Shown here: one piece after another, positions 24,718 through 34,504 of the stretch
Numbering within the stretch: position 1 is the stretch's first letter
How the letters are laid out: every line of letters begins with the position of its first letter
Source: Oceanibium sediminis
Lineage (GTDB): Bacteria > Pseudomonadota > Alphaproteobacteria > Rhodobacterales > Rhodobacteraceae
Assembly: GCF_003265325.1 (NCBI RefSeq)
Contig: NZ_QGNX01000007.1
Span: 1-64,000 of the forward strand
DNA: 64,000 bases
Reading direction: 5' to 3'
Translations under genes and position numbers: made by a program
Notes under the pieces: model-generated
Seen by the model: the letters and a program-made list of their open reading frames with translations, nothing else
What the model was told of the DNA's origin: nothing
Databases searched by the model: none

Positions 24718-25469
24718 GCATGCTGAGCATGAAGGGCGTCAGCCTGGCGCTGGAAGGTACGCGCGTGCTCGACGATATCGCGCTGCACGTCGGCGCGGGG
24801 GAGTTCGTGTCGATCCTCGGCCCGTCCGGTGCGGGGAAGTCGACGATCCTGCGACTTCTGACGGGCGCGCTTCGCCCCGATCAGGGCGTCATCACCTGCG
24901 GCGGCGCGCCGCTCGACCCCAGGGATCACGGCTTTGCCTTCATGCCGCAGCGCGATGCGCTGATGCCCTGGCGGCGGATCATCGACAACGCGACCCTCGG
25001 GCTGGAGGTCCAGGGCGTCCCCCGACGGGAGGCGCGCGCCCGCGTTCTTCCCCTGCTGGAGGCTTTCGGGCTGAGCGGTTTCGAGGGGCACTACCCCGCA
25101 CAACTGTCAGGGGGCATGCGCCAGCGGGCCGCGCTGCTGCGCACCGTGGCGCAGAACCGCTCGATGCTGCTGCTGGATGAGCCCTTCGGCGCGCTCGATG
25201 CGCTGACCCGCACCCGGATGCAGCGCTGGTTCGAGGAACGCTGGCGCGAGGGGCGCTGGTCGACGCTGCTGGTCACCCATGACATCCGCGAGGCGGTGGC
25301 CCTGTCGGATCGCATCTACGTGCTGTCACGCCGCCCAGCGCGGGTGATCGCGGAACGCGCCGTTCCCATGGCGCGCCCCCGCCTGGGGCGCCCGGCAACG
25401 GCCAAGGCCCATGCGCTGGAAGCCGAGCTTCTCGATATTCTTCTCACCCAAACCGGAGATTCACCGTGA
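24714..25469 (+). CDS. thiZ: ABC transporter ATPase for thiamine pyrimidine precursor (ThiZ)
   Basis: A 251-residue single ATPase domain: Walker A GPSGAGKST near residue 38, Q-loop FMPQRDALMPW, signature LSGGMRQR, Walker B MLLLDEPFGALDA, switch histidine in LLVTHDIREAVAL. It belongs to the nitrate/sulfonate/taurine-type importers. It overlaps both neighbours by 4 bp, which indicates a tightly coupled operon under the TPP riboswitch. Confidence 0.9.
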   Translation: MSMLSMKGVSLALEGTRVLDDIALHVGAGEFVSILGPSGAGKSTILRLLTGALRPDQGVITCGGAPLDPRDHGFAFMPQRDALMPWRRIIDNATLGLEVQGVPRREARARVLPLLEAFGLSGFEGHYPAQLSGGMRQRAALLRTVAQNRSMLLLDEPFGALDALTRTRMQRWFEERWREGRWSTLLVTHDIREAVALSDRIYVLSRRPARVIAERAVPMARPRLGRPATAKAHALEAELLDILLTQTGDSP

Positions 25470-26449
25470 AACACCTGACAACCGTCGCCTTCCTCTGCGC
25501 CGCGCTGCCCGCGATGGCAGAGGACAGCCTGAGCGTCGCGCTCGACTGGACGCCCAACACCAATCACGTCGGCCTTTATGTCGCCCAGGCGAAGGGCTGG
25601 TTCGAAGAAGCCGGGCTGACGGTGGAGATCCTGCCCTACACTGACACCTCCTCCGGCACGCTGGTGGCTTCCGGCGTTGCGGAGTTCGGCATCCTCAGCG
25701 CCATCGGCTTCCACTCGCAGCGGGCCGCGGGGGCAGACATGACCGCGGTCATGGCTGTCGTGCAGCATGAAACCGGGCGGCTTGTCTTCAACGGCGAGCG
25801 CACGGATATCCAGCGCCCGGCCGACCTGGACGGGATGACCTACGCCGGGTTCGGCAGCGCGTGGGAAAACGCCCTGATCTCATCCATCATCCGCAACGAT
25901 GGCGGCGAGGGCAGCTTCGAGACGGTCACGCTCGGCACGTCGGCTTACGAGGCGCTGGCCAACGGCAGCGTCGACTTCACGCTGGAGGTGAGCACCTGGG
26001 AAGGCGTGAACTCGGTCCTGTTGGAGCGTCCGCAACGCGCCTTCCGCTATGCCGATTACGGCGTGCCCGACCAGCACACGACCTTCCTCGGGGCCAACGG
26101 GTCCTGGCTCGACGCGAACCCCGAGCTTGCGGCCAGCTTCGTCCAGGCGGCCCAGCGCGGCTATCGCTTCGCGGTGGAAAACCCGCAGGCAGCGGCGGAT
26201 ATCCTGATCGCGGAAACCGCCGGAATGCTGTCCAATCCCAAGCTGGTCCGCGCGTCTATGGATGCGCTGATCGAAGGGGGGTATTTCCAGGATCCAGGCG
26301 AGCCCGTCGGGCTGATCGATGCCGATATGATCGGGGATATCACCGAGTTCCTGTTCACGGCGAAGGTCCTGCGCGGTGAGGATGGTCACCCGCTGGCGAA
26401 CAAGCCCGATGTCTCGGGATGGTTCACGAACCAGTACCTGCTGCGCTGA
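25466..26449 (+). CDS. thiY: THI5/NMT1-like periplasmic binding protein (ThiY)
   Basis: A 327-residue protein starting with GTG inside a GTGA overlap. Residues 1-18 form a signal peptide ending AMA. The mature part opens with LSVALDWTPNTNHVGLYVAQ, the classic THI5-like pattern, and has GFGSAWENALISSII and GSVDFTLEVSTWEG. Such proteins bind formylaminopyrimidine or HMP for import. No lipobox is visible. It ends the riboswitch operon. Confidence 0.9.
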   Translation: MKHLTTVAFLCAALPAMAEDSLSVALDWTPNTNHVGLYVAQAKGWFEEAGLTVEILPYTDTSSGTLVASGVAEFGILSAIGFHSQRAAGADMTAVMAVVQHETGRLVFNGERTDIQRPADLDGMTYAGFGSAWENALISSIIRNDGGEGSFETVTLGTSAYEALANGSVDFTLEVSTWEGVNSVLLERPQRAFRYADYGVPDQHTTFLGANGSWLDANPELAASFVQAAQRGYRFAVENPQAAADILIAETAGMLSNPKLVRASMDALIEGGYFQDPGEPVGLIDADMIGDITEFLFTAKVLRGEDGHPLANKPDVSGWFTNQYLLR

Positions 26450-26541
26450 GGTTGTTCCTGCCTCGCGCCAGGCGGCGCTTTGGCTGAAGCCCCCGCCGCC
26501 GCGTCACGCCGGGAACCGGCGAGCGGGCGGGACATGTGGTT

Positions 26542-26567
26542 GGCCGGGGCCCCGAAGGGCCCCGGCC
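26542..26567. terminator. Hairpin between convergent thiY and glpV
   Basis: GGCCGGGGCCC and its complement form a perfect 11-bp stem with a CGAA tetraloop, 10 bp from the glpV stop. It lies between convergent operons and could stop both. No T-run follows on either strand. Confidence 0.65.
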
Positions 26568-26577
26568 GGGAAGACAG

Positions 26578-28299
26578 TTACTGCCAGGACTTGATCAGCT
26601 CATCATAAGCGATCGTCTCGGGCTCTTCGTCCTCGTTCTCCAGCTTGGGATAGGGCGCGCCGGGCTGCTCGAGCCAGTAGGACGGGTCCTGCTCCTCGTT
26701 CATGACCGGGCCGATATCGCCCTGGATGCCCGCACGTTCCAGCCGTTCGAGCACACGCTCCTGGTCGGCGCAGAGGCTGTCCAGCGCTTCCTGCACGGTC
26801 TTGGCGCCGGACATGGCGTCACCGATATTCTGCCACCAGAGCTGAGCCAGCTTCGGGTAATCCGGAATGTTGGTTCCGGTCGGCGACCATGCCACCCGCG
26901 CCGGCGAGCGGTAGAACTCGACCAGGCCGCCCAGCTTGTTGGAACGCTCGGTGAAGCTTTCGTGCTGGATCGTGGATTCGCGGATGAAGGTCAGACCCTC
27001 ATGGGCCTTCTTGACGTCCACGGTCTTGGAGGTGACGAACTGGGCATAAAGCCAAGCCGCCTTGGCCCGGTCCACCGGGGTGGATTTCATCAGCGTCCAG
27101 GAGCCCACGTCCTGGTAGCCGACCTTCTGGCCTTCTTTCCAGTAGACACCGTGGGGCGAGGGCGCCATCCGCCATTTCGGCGTGCCGTCCTCGTTCATCA
27201 CCGGCAGGTCAGGAAGGACCGACGCGGCGGTGAACGCGGTGTACCAGAACATCTGCTGGGCGATATTGCCCTGCGCCGGGATCGCGCCGGCCTCCGAGAA
27301 GGTCATGCCGGCCGCTGCGGGGGGCGTGTACTTCTCAAGCCACTCTATCGCCTTGGTCACGGCATAGACGGCCGCAGGCGCATTGGTCGCGCCGCCCCGT
27401 GCAACGCAGGAGCCCACGGGCTGCGAGTTCTCGTTCACGCGGACGCCCCACTCGTCGACCGGCAGGCCGTTCGGCTCACCCACGTCGCCCATGCCGGCCA
27501 TCGACATCCACGCATCGGTGTAACGCCAGCCGAGGGACGGGTCCTTCTTGCCGTAGTCCATGTTGCCGAAGACTTCGCCCTCGACGCCAAGGCGGCTCAG
27601 GTCGCGGCCGGTGAAGAACTCCGCGATATCCTCGTAGGCCGACCAGTTGACCGGCACCCCGAGATCGTAGCCATAGGCCTCCTTGAAATCGGCTTTGTTC
27701 TGCTCGTCGTTGAACCAGTCGTAGCGGAACCAGTAGAGGTTGGCGAACTGCTGGTCGGGCAGCTGGTAAAGCTTGCCGTCGGGCGCCGTGGTGAACTGGG
27801 TGCCGATGAAGTCATCGATGTCGAGGCCCGGATTGGTGACATCCGCGCCCTCGCCCGCCATCCAGTCGGTCAGGTTGCGCACCTGCTGGTAGCGCCAGTG
27901 CGTGCCGATCAGGTCGCTGTCGTTAATGTAGGCGTCATAGATGTTCTCGCCCGACTGCATCTGGGTCTGCAGCTTTTCAACGACGTCGCCTTCGCCGATC
28001 AGGTCATGCGTCACCTGGATGCCGGTGATCGCGGTGAAGGCCGGGGCAAGAACCTGGCTTTCGTAGCTGTGCGTATCGATGGTTTCGGAAACGACCTTGA
28101 TTTCGAGTTCGGTGAACGGCGCGGCGGCATCGATGAACCACTGCAGCTCCGCTTCCTGCTCAGCGCGGGTCAGCGATGAAAGATCGCCGATCTCGCTATC
28201 CAGGAACTCGATGGCCTCCTCCATCCCGGCCATGGCCGGTCCGGTCAGCAGGCCAAGGGCAAGTGCCAAGGCTGTTGTTGATCTTAAAGAAAAGTTCAT
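26578..28299 (-). CDS. glpV: Glycerol ABC transporter substrate-binding protein (GlpV)
   Basis: A 573-residue periplasmic binding protein, longer than usual sugar-binding proteins but normal for alphaproteobacterial GlpV. The signal peptide is MNFSLRSTTALALALGLLTG (first 20) and ends at about AMA. It contains AFTAITGIQVTHDLIGEGDVV (split), and the conserved C-terminal region with YPKLAQLWWQNIGDAMSG. GGAGG precedes the ATG. It is the last gene of glpDSTPQUV and is followed by a strong hairpin. Confidence 0.9.
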   Translation of the reverse strand: MNFSLRSTTALALALGLLTGPAMAGMEEAIEFLDSEIGDLSSLTRAEQEAELQWFIDAAAPFTELEIKVVSETIDTHSYESQVLAPAFTAITGIQVTHDLIGEGDVVEKLQTQMQSGENIYDAYINDSDLIGTHWRYQQVRNLTDWMAGEGADVTNPGLDIDDFIGTQFTTAPDGKLYQLPDQQFANLYWFRYDWFNDEQNKADFKEAYGYDLGVPVNWSAYEDIAEFFTGRDLSRLGVEGEVFGNMDYGKKDPSLGWRYTDAWMSMAGMGDVGEPNGLPVDEWGVRVNENSQPVGSCVARGGATNAPAAVYAVTKAIEWLEKYTPPAAAGMTFSEAGAIPAQGNIAQQMFWYTAFTAASVLPDLPVMNEDGTPKWRMAPSPHGVYWKEGQKVGYQDVGSWTLMKSTPVDRAKAAWLYAQFVTSKTVDVKKAHEGLTFIRESTIQHESFTERSNKLGGLVEFYRSPARVAWSPTGTNIPDYPKLAQLWWQNIGDAMSGAKTVQEALDSLCADQERVLERLERAGIQGDIGPVMNEEQDPSYWLEQPGAPYPKLENEDEEPETIAYDELIKSWQ

Positions 28300-28396
28300 A
28301 GGATCCTCCCATTAATTTGAACTTTCATTGGTAGTCACGAAGGCGCCCTCGGCTCTGCTATGTCTTATCTGGGCGCCATCGTTTTTCTGCCTCTCC

Positions 28397-28669
28397 TCAC
28401 ACCCAGCGGAACACCGCTGCGGCGTAAAGAAGGCATACGATCAGCGCGAAGGGTTGGTTCGCGCCGACCAATCCAAGCCAGGCCAGGTTGATGAAGGCCG
28501 AGCCGAGAAGGGTAATGAAAAGACGATCGCCGCGCGTCGTCTCGATTCTCAGAATGCCGGTGCGCGGCGTTTCCGGGAACCTGATCGCCAGGACCGTGAA
28601 AACGATCAGCGTGCAGGCGATAACCCCGAAGAAGATCGCCGTCGGCCATGTCCATGCCATCCAGTCCAT
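28397..28669 (-). CDS. glpU: Small membrane protein of glycerol transporter (GlpU, DUF2160)
   Basis: A 90-residue protein with two hydrophobic segments at each side (WTWPTAIFFGVIACTLIVF near residue 6 and FINLAWLGLVGANQPFALIV near 57) separated by a polar loop with ETPRTGILRIETTRGDRLF. This matches DUF2160, found with the glp ABC genes in Rhizobiales and Rhodobacterales. GAGGAGAG precedes the ATG. Its role in transport is not defined. Confidence 0.87.
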   Translation of the reverse strand: MDWMAWTWPTAIFFGVIACTLIVFTVLAIRFPETPRTGILRIETTRGDRLFITLLGSAFINLAWLGLVGANQPFALIVCLLYAAAVFRWV

Positions 28670-28690
28670 CGGTACTCTCCTCTTTCCGAG

Positions 28691-29577
<887 letters not shown>

Positions 29578-29581
<4 letters not shown>

Positions 29582-30450
29582 GCACCATCCCTTTTGTCGA
29601 GGTTGGTCATCACGGTGTAGAACACCCAGCTGATGAGCAGGATCACGAGGAAGTACATGATCGAGAACGCCGCTGCCGGGCCCAGGTCGAACTGCCCGAG
29701 GGCCATTTTCACGAGGTCGATCGACAGCATCGTCGTGGCGTTGCCGGGGCCGCCGCCGGTGACGACGAAAGGCTCGGTATAGATCATGAAACTGTCCATG
29801 AACCGCAGCAGGATCGCGATCATCAGGACGCCCATCATCTTGGGCAGCTCGATGTAGCGGAACACCTTCCAGCGGCTCGCCTGGTCGATCTTCGCGGCCT
29901 GGTAATAGGCGTCGGGGATCGACTTCAGCCCCGCATAGGCCAGCAGCGCCACCAGCGACGTCCAGTGCCAGACGTCCATCACGACGATGGTCAGCCAGGC
30001 CGCAAGCGGGTCCTGCGTGTAGTTGTAGGAAATCCCCATGCCGTCGAGCGTGTAGCCCAGCAGGCCGATGTCGACCCGGCCGAAGATCTGCCAGATCGTG
30101 CCGACCACGTTCCAGGGGATCAGCAGCGGCAGCGACATCAGGACAAGGCATACCGACGCCCAGAAGCCGCTTTTCGGCATGTTGAGCGCGACGAATATGC
30201 CAAGCGGGATCTCGATCGCAAGGATCACGGCAGAGAACACCGCCTGGCGTCCGAGCGCGTTCCACATGCGATCGGATTCGAGCATTTCCTTGAACCATTC
30301 CAGGCCCGCCCAGAAGAACTCGTTGTTCCCGAAGGTGTCCTGAACAGAGTAGTTGACCACCGTCATCAGCGGGATCACCGCCGAGAACGCGACCAGGACC
30401 AGCACCGGCAGAACCAGGAACCATGCCTTTTGATTGACGGTCTTGTTCAT
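29578..30450 (-). CDS. glpP: Glycerol ABC transporter permease (GlpP)
   Basis: A 290-residue permease of the MalF/UgpA type with six helices and the coupling loop IPDAYYQAAKIDQASRWKVF near residue 184. ATG 30450 shares a base with the glpT stop (TGATG); the GTG one codon earlier is an alternative. It is translationally coupled to glpQ. The order T-P-Q matches the alphaproteobacterial glycerol operon. Confidence 0.92.
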
Positions 30451-31526
30451 CACGCGGCCTCCCCTGCGACGCGCCAGTCGTTGACGTAGACATTCAGCTG
30501 CGCCGCATCGAAGGTGACGCGGTTCATGTCGGCGCTGATGTGCTCGTCTTCATCGGCGATGATGTTGATGTCATGCCCGAACAACTCGGCGCGGATGATC
30601 TTGTGGCGACCGACATCCTCGACCCGGCGCACCGTGACCGGCATCCCTTCGGACTGCGACAGGTGCAGGAATTCGGGCCGTATGCCGATTTCCACCTTGC
30701 CGCTCAGCGCGTCATAGCCGCGCGACAGCTTCAGTTCGGTCCCCTCGATACTGGCGGTGGTGCCTTCGACCCGGGCGGGAATGACGTTCATCCCCGGAGA
30801 GCCGATAAAGTAGCCCACGAAGGTATGCTCGGGCACCTCGAACAGCTCGTCGGGCGTGCCGATCTGCACGACGCGGCCGTCGTACATGACCACCACCTTG
30901 TCGGCGAAGGTCAGCGCCTCCGTCTGGTCGTGGGTCACGTAGATCATCGTATGCCCGAAGTCGGCGTGCAGCTTCTTGAGCTGGGTCCTCAACTCCCACT
31001 TCATGTGCGGGTCGATCACGGTCAGCGGTTCGTCGAACAGCAGCGCGTTCACGTCCTTGCGCACCATCCCCCGCCCGAGCGAGATCTTCTGCTTCGCATC
31101 CGCCGTCAGCCCGCGCGCCTTGCGATCGAGCATATGTTCCATGCCGATCATCCGGCCGATTTCCTGCACCCTTTCGGCCACGTAGGACTCGTCCCGGCCA
31201 CGGTTGCGCAGCGGGAAGGCCAGGTTGTCGCGCACGGTCATCGTGTCGTAGACGACCGGAAACTGGAACACCTGCGCGATGTTGCGTTCCGCGGTCGGCG
31301 CATCGGTCACGTCGCGACCGTCGAACAGGATGCGTCCCTGCGACGGACGCAACAGCCCCGAGATGATGTTGAGCAAGGTGGACTTGCCGCAGCCCGACGA
31401 GCCGAGCAGCGCATAGGCCGCGCCGTCCTGCCAGTCGTGGTTCATTTCCTTCAGCGCGAAGTCATCCTCGGACTTCGGGTTGGGAAGGTAGGAATGCGCG
31501 AGGTTGTCGAGCGTGATCTTAGCCAT
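30450..31526 (-). CDS. glpT: Glycerol ABC transporter ATPase with degenerate signature (GlpT)
   Basis: A 358-residue MalK-like ATPase. Walker A GSSGCGKST (42-50), Walker B ALLFDEP with E166 and the switch H199 in YVTHDQTEAL are intact. The ABC signature is replaced by LTADAKQ (140-146) and the D-loop reads LTVIDP. GlpT can therefore bind and probably hydrolyse ATP only against the intact signature of GlpS. A C-terminal TOBE-type domain follows. The start is fixed by GGAGGAGGG before ATG 31526; the upstream open frame is shadow. Not to be confused with the GlpT antiporter of enterics. Confidence 0.9.
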   Translation of the reverse strand: MAKITLDNLAHSYLPNPKSEDDFALKEMNHDWQDGAAYALLGSSGCGKSTLLNIISGLLRPSQGRILFDGRDVTDAPTAERNIAQVFQFPVVYDTMTVRDNLAFPLRNRGRDESYVAERVQEIGRMIGMEHMLDRKARGLTADAKQKISLGRGMVRKDVNALLFDEPLTVIDPHMKWELRTQLKKLHADFGHTMIYVTHDQTEALTFADKVVVMYDGRVVQIGTPDELFEVPEHTFVGYFIGSPGMNVIPARVEGTTASIEGTELKLSRGYDALSGKVEIGIRPEFLHLSQSEGMPVTVRRVEDVGRHKIIRAELFGHDINIIADEDEHISADMNRVTFDAAQLNVYVNDWRVAGEAA

Positions 31527-31539
31527 GTGTCCCTCCTCC

Positions 31540-32628
31540 TCAGGCTGCCAGCGCGTAGGCCGCGGGCGCGACGAGCCTGCCGTCTTCGCCGAAAATGTAT
31601 ACGTGGCGCGGGTCCAGCCAGACATCGAGCCGGGCATCGCGTTGCAAGTCGTGCACCCCGTGGATCAACCCCACCCACCGCTCGCCGAGGTGGTCGAGAT
31701 GGACGAAGGTTTCCGAGCCGGTCAGCTCGGTCACCGACAGGGTGGTCGTGAACCGGATGGCATCCGCCGAGTGCTGGCTGATTTCCAGGTGGTTCGGGCG
31801 GAACCCGGCGGTGTAGCGCCCATCCGAAAGCGCGGCGATCTGGCCCGAGGCCGCGGTGCTCAGCCCATCGCCGAACAGCAGCCTGTCCCCCTGCTTCCTC
31901 ACCTCGAGGAAGTTCATCGGAGGGTCCGAGAAGACGCGCGCCGTGGTCGCATCCACCGGCTGGCGGTACACCTGCGGCGTCAGCCCGAACTGCGTGATCT
32001 TGCCTTCCCAGAGCGTGGCTGTGTACCCGCCGAGCAGAAGCGCCTCCTCCGGCTCGGTGGTGGCGTAGACGAAGATGGAGCCGGACGCCTCGAAGATCTT
32101 CGGGATCTCGACCCGCATTTCCTCGCGCAGCTTGTAGTCGAGGTTGGCCAGCGGCTCATCCAGAAGCACGAGCCCGGCATTCTTGACCAACGCGCGCGCC
32201 AGGGCGCAGCGCTGCTGTTGGCCGCCGGACAGTTCCAGCGGCTTGCGGTCCAGAAACGGGGTCAGCTTCATCATTTCAGCGCTTTCGCGCACCCGGCGAT
32301 CGACTTCCTTGCCGTCCGCCCCAAGAAGGCGCATCGGCGAGGCGATGTTGTCATAAACGCTCATCGACGGGTAGTTGATGAACTGCTGGTAGACCATGGC
32401 TACCTTCCGGTCCTGCACACGCATGCCGGTCACGTCGTTGCCTTCCCAAAAGATGCGGCCCGTGTTGGGCGCATCCAGCCCGGCCATCAGCCGCATCAGG
32501 GACGTCTTGCCCGACTGGGTCGGCCCGAGCAGGACGTTCATCGTGCCGTTTTCCAACGTCAGGTCGGTCGGGTAGATATGCACCTGCCCTTCGATCGATT
32601 TCGATACGCCCTTGAATTCCAGCGTCAT
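31540..32628 (-). CDS. glpS: Glycerol ABC transporter ATPase (GlpS)
   Basis: A 362-residue MalK-like ATPase. It has the canonical signature LSGGQ (133-137) and Walker B VLLDEPLANLD, but an unusual Walker A GPTQSGKT (35-42), and the switch histidine is replaced by T191 in VYATTEPEEAL. Together with GlpT it would form a heterodimer with one complete and one degenerate ATP site. A TOBE-like C-terminal domain follows. The gene sits 13 bp before glpT in the operon. Confidence 0.9.
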   Translation of the reverse strand: MTLEFKGVSKSIEGQVHIYPTDLTLENGTMNVLLGPTQSGKTSLMRLMAGLDAPNTGRIFWEGNDVTGMRVQDRKVAMVYQQFINYPSMSVYDNIASPMRLLGADGKEVDRRVRESAEMMKLTPFLDRKPLELSGGQQQRCALARALVKNAGLVLLDEPLANLDYKLREEMRVEIPKIFEASGSIFVYATTEPEEALLLGGYTATLWEGKITQFGLTPQVYRQPVDATTARVFSDPPMNFLEVRKQGDRLLFGDGLSTAASGQIAALSDGRYTAGFRPNHLEISQHSADAIRFTTTLSVTELTGSETFVHLDHLGERWVGLIHGVHDLQRDARLDVWLDPRHVYIFGEDGRLVAPAAYALAA

Positions 32629-32641
32629 CGGGGTGTCCTCC

Positions 32642-34237
32642 TCATTCCGCCGCGGCGGCGGTGGATTTGCCTCGCGTGGCCATCCACTTGTTCAGTTCGC
32701 TGACTTCGTCCTCGCCCAGCCGCAGGCCCAGCTTGTTGCGGCGCCAGACGACATCTTCGGCCGTGCGGGCGAATTCCTTGTCCATCAGCCAGACGACCTC
32801 TCTTTCGGTAAGTGTCGCGCCGAACGCGCGGCCCAGGTCCGCCTCAGCCGCTGCGTCGCCCAGGACCGCCCCGGCCTCGGTACCATAGGCCCGCGCGAGG
32901 CGGCGCGCCCAGACATCGGTCAAGAAGCCGAAACGCGCCTTCAGGTCGGCAACCAACGCCTCGAACCCGTCGACCGGGAAATCGCCCCCCGGTAGCGGCG
33001 CATCGGCCGTCCATGGGCCCTTCTGCAAGGGCAGGTAGGCGCCGATCTTCTCCAACGCACTTTCCGCGAGGCGGCGATAGGTCGTGATCTTGCCACCGAA
33101 GACGTTCAGGATCGGCGCGCCGCCCGCGTCATCCACCTTCAGCGTGTAGTCCCGCGTCGCGGCGGTCGCGCTGCTGGCCCCGTCGTCGTAAAGTGGGCGC
33201 ACCCCGGAATAGGTCCACACGATATCATCTTCGGCAATCGCCGTCTCGAAATACTGATTGGCGAAGTCGAGCAGGTAGCGCCGCTCTTCGGGCGTACAGT
33301 ACGGCTTGTTCGCCGGGTCGTCATGCTCGGCGTCGGTGGTCCCGATCAGGGTGAAGTCGGTCTCATAGGGAATGGCGAATATGATCCGGCCATCCCGTCC
33401 CTGGAAGAAGTAGCACTTGTCGTGATCGTAGAGCCGGCGCGTCACGATATGCGAGCCGCGGACTAGCCGGACCCCTTCGCTCGTGTTGGTGCGCACCTTG
33501 TGCTGCAGGATGTCCCCCGCCCAAGGCCCGCCCGCGTTGACCAGCATCCGCGCCTGGAAGCTCGCCGCCTCGCCGGTGTCCGCATCCCGCGTCTCGATCC
33601 GCCAGAGATCCCCGTCACGCGTCGCCGACAGCACCTCGGTCCGGGTCATGACCCTGGCGCCGCGCGCCTCGGCATCGCGGGCATTCAGCACGACGAGGCG
33701 CGCATCCTCGACCCAGCAATCGGAGTATTCGAAGGCTTTCTCGAAGCGCTTCTGCAAGGGCGCGCCCAGTGCCGTGCCAGCCAGCGAGACCGTCTTCGTG
33801 CCGGGCAGGATCTTTCGCCCGCCAAGGTTGTCGTACATGAACAGGCCAAGCCGGATCAGCCATGCGGGGCGGCGGCCCTTCATCCAGGGCATCACCGCGC
33901 CCAGCAACCGCGATGTCGGCGTTTCGGCATCGAAACGCATATCGGGGTGATAGGGCAGCACGAAGCGCATGGGCCAACTGATATGCGGCATGGATTTCAG
34001 CAGAACCTCCCGTTCGATCAGGGCCTCGCGGACAAGCCGGAACTCGAAATACTCAAGGTAGCGCAACCCGCCGTGAAACAGCTTGGTCGAAGACGACGAC
34101 GTCGCCGAGGCAAGGTCGTACATCTCGGCCAGGACGACGGACAAACCACGCCCGGCCGCATCCCGGGCGATGCCGCACCCGTTGATGCCGCCACCGATAA
34201 TGAACAGATCGACCGTCCTTGCGACCTCGGCTTGCAC
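32642..34237 (-). CDS. glpD: Glycerol-3-phosphate dehydrogenase (GlpD)
   Basis: An FAD-dependent, quinone-linked dehydrogenase of about 531 residues. FAD binding is by DLFIIGGGINGCGIARDAAG near the N-terminus; TSSSSTKLFHGGLRYLE and the late FGGKITTYRRLAE complete the family pattern. It oxidises glycerol-3-phosphate to dihydroxyacetone phosphate at the membrane. GTG at 34237 is preferred, with GGGGGG nine bases upstream; the earlier ATG at 34315 adds residues not seen in the family. No glycerol kinase gene is in the window. It heads the glp operon, divergent from glpR. Confidence 0.93.
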   Translation of the reverse strand: MQAEVARTVDLFIIGGGINGCGIARDAAGRGLSVVLAEMYDLASATSSSSTKLFHGGLRYLEYFEFRLVREALIEREVLLKSMPHISWPMRFVLPYHPDMRFDAETPTSRLLGAVMPWMKGRRPAWLIRLGLFMYDNLGGRKILPGTKTVSLAGTALGAPLQKRFEKAFEYSDCWVEDARLVVLNARDAEARGARVMTRTEVLSATRDGDLWRIETRDADTGEAASFQARMLVNAGGPWAGDILQHKVRTNTSEGVRLVRGSHIVTRRLYDHDKCYFFQGRDGRIIFAIPYETDFTLIGTTDAEHDDPANKPYCTPEERRYLLDFANQYFETAIAEDDIVWTYSGVRPLYDDGASSATAATRDYTLKVDDAGGAPILNVFGGKITTYRRLAESALEKIGAYLPLQKGPWTADAPLPGGDFPVDGFEALVADLKARFGFLTDVWARRLARAYGTEAGAVLGDAAAEADLGRAFGATLTEREVVWLMDKEFARTAEDVVWRRNKLGLRLGEDEVSELNKWMATRGKSTAAAAE

Positions 34238-34291
34238 CAGCTGATTCCCCCCATCAATCCGAACATGTGCACAGAAAAGATGACGCAATAC

Positions 34292-34364
34292 GAAAATTAT
34301 CGCAAGTTTCTTCATTCGTTTTTGCGCGATTATCGGTAAGTAATTACTATTAAAGAAAATTATC
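34292..34364. promoter_or_regulatory. AT-rich glpD/glpR divergent region with a repeated 10-mer
   Basis: GAAAATTATC occurs at 34292-34301 and again at 34355-34364, 63 bp apart (six helical turns), in a stretch much richer in A/T than its surroundings. A related CGATTATCGG lies between them at about 34327. These could be GlpR operators or a DNA loop pair; promoters are expected here but not assigned. Confidence 0.4.
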
Positions 34365-34504
34365 TATTTCATACCGCGCCCCCGGCAGGATATCTTCGGC
34401 CGAGGGCAAATCCCGGCGATGGAAAATCGCGGATTCGACGGAAACGATGCCGGACTCGCAGCGCTGAGCCGCGAACCCGGCCAAGAGAAAAGAAAGTGAA
34501 AACC

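Noticed and set aside
29582-30493. Upstream half of a 600-codon frame ending with glpQ
   Set aside because: This part overlaps glpP, which has clear permease helices in its own frame; the ATGA overlap at 29581 marks the true start of glpQ.
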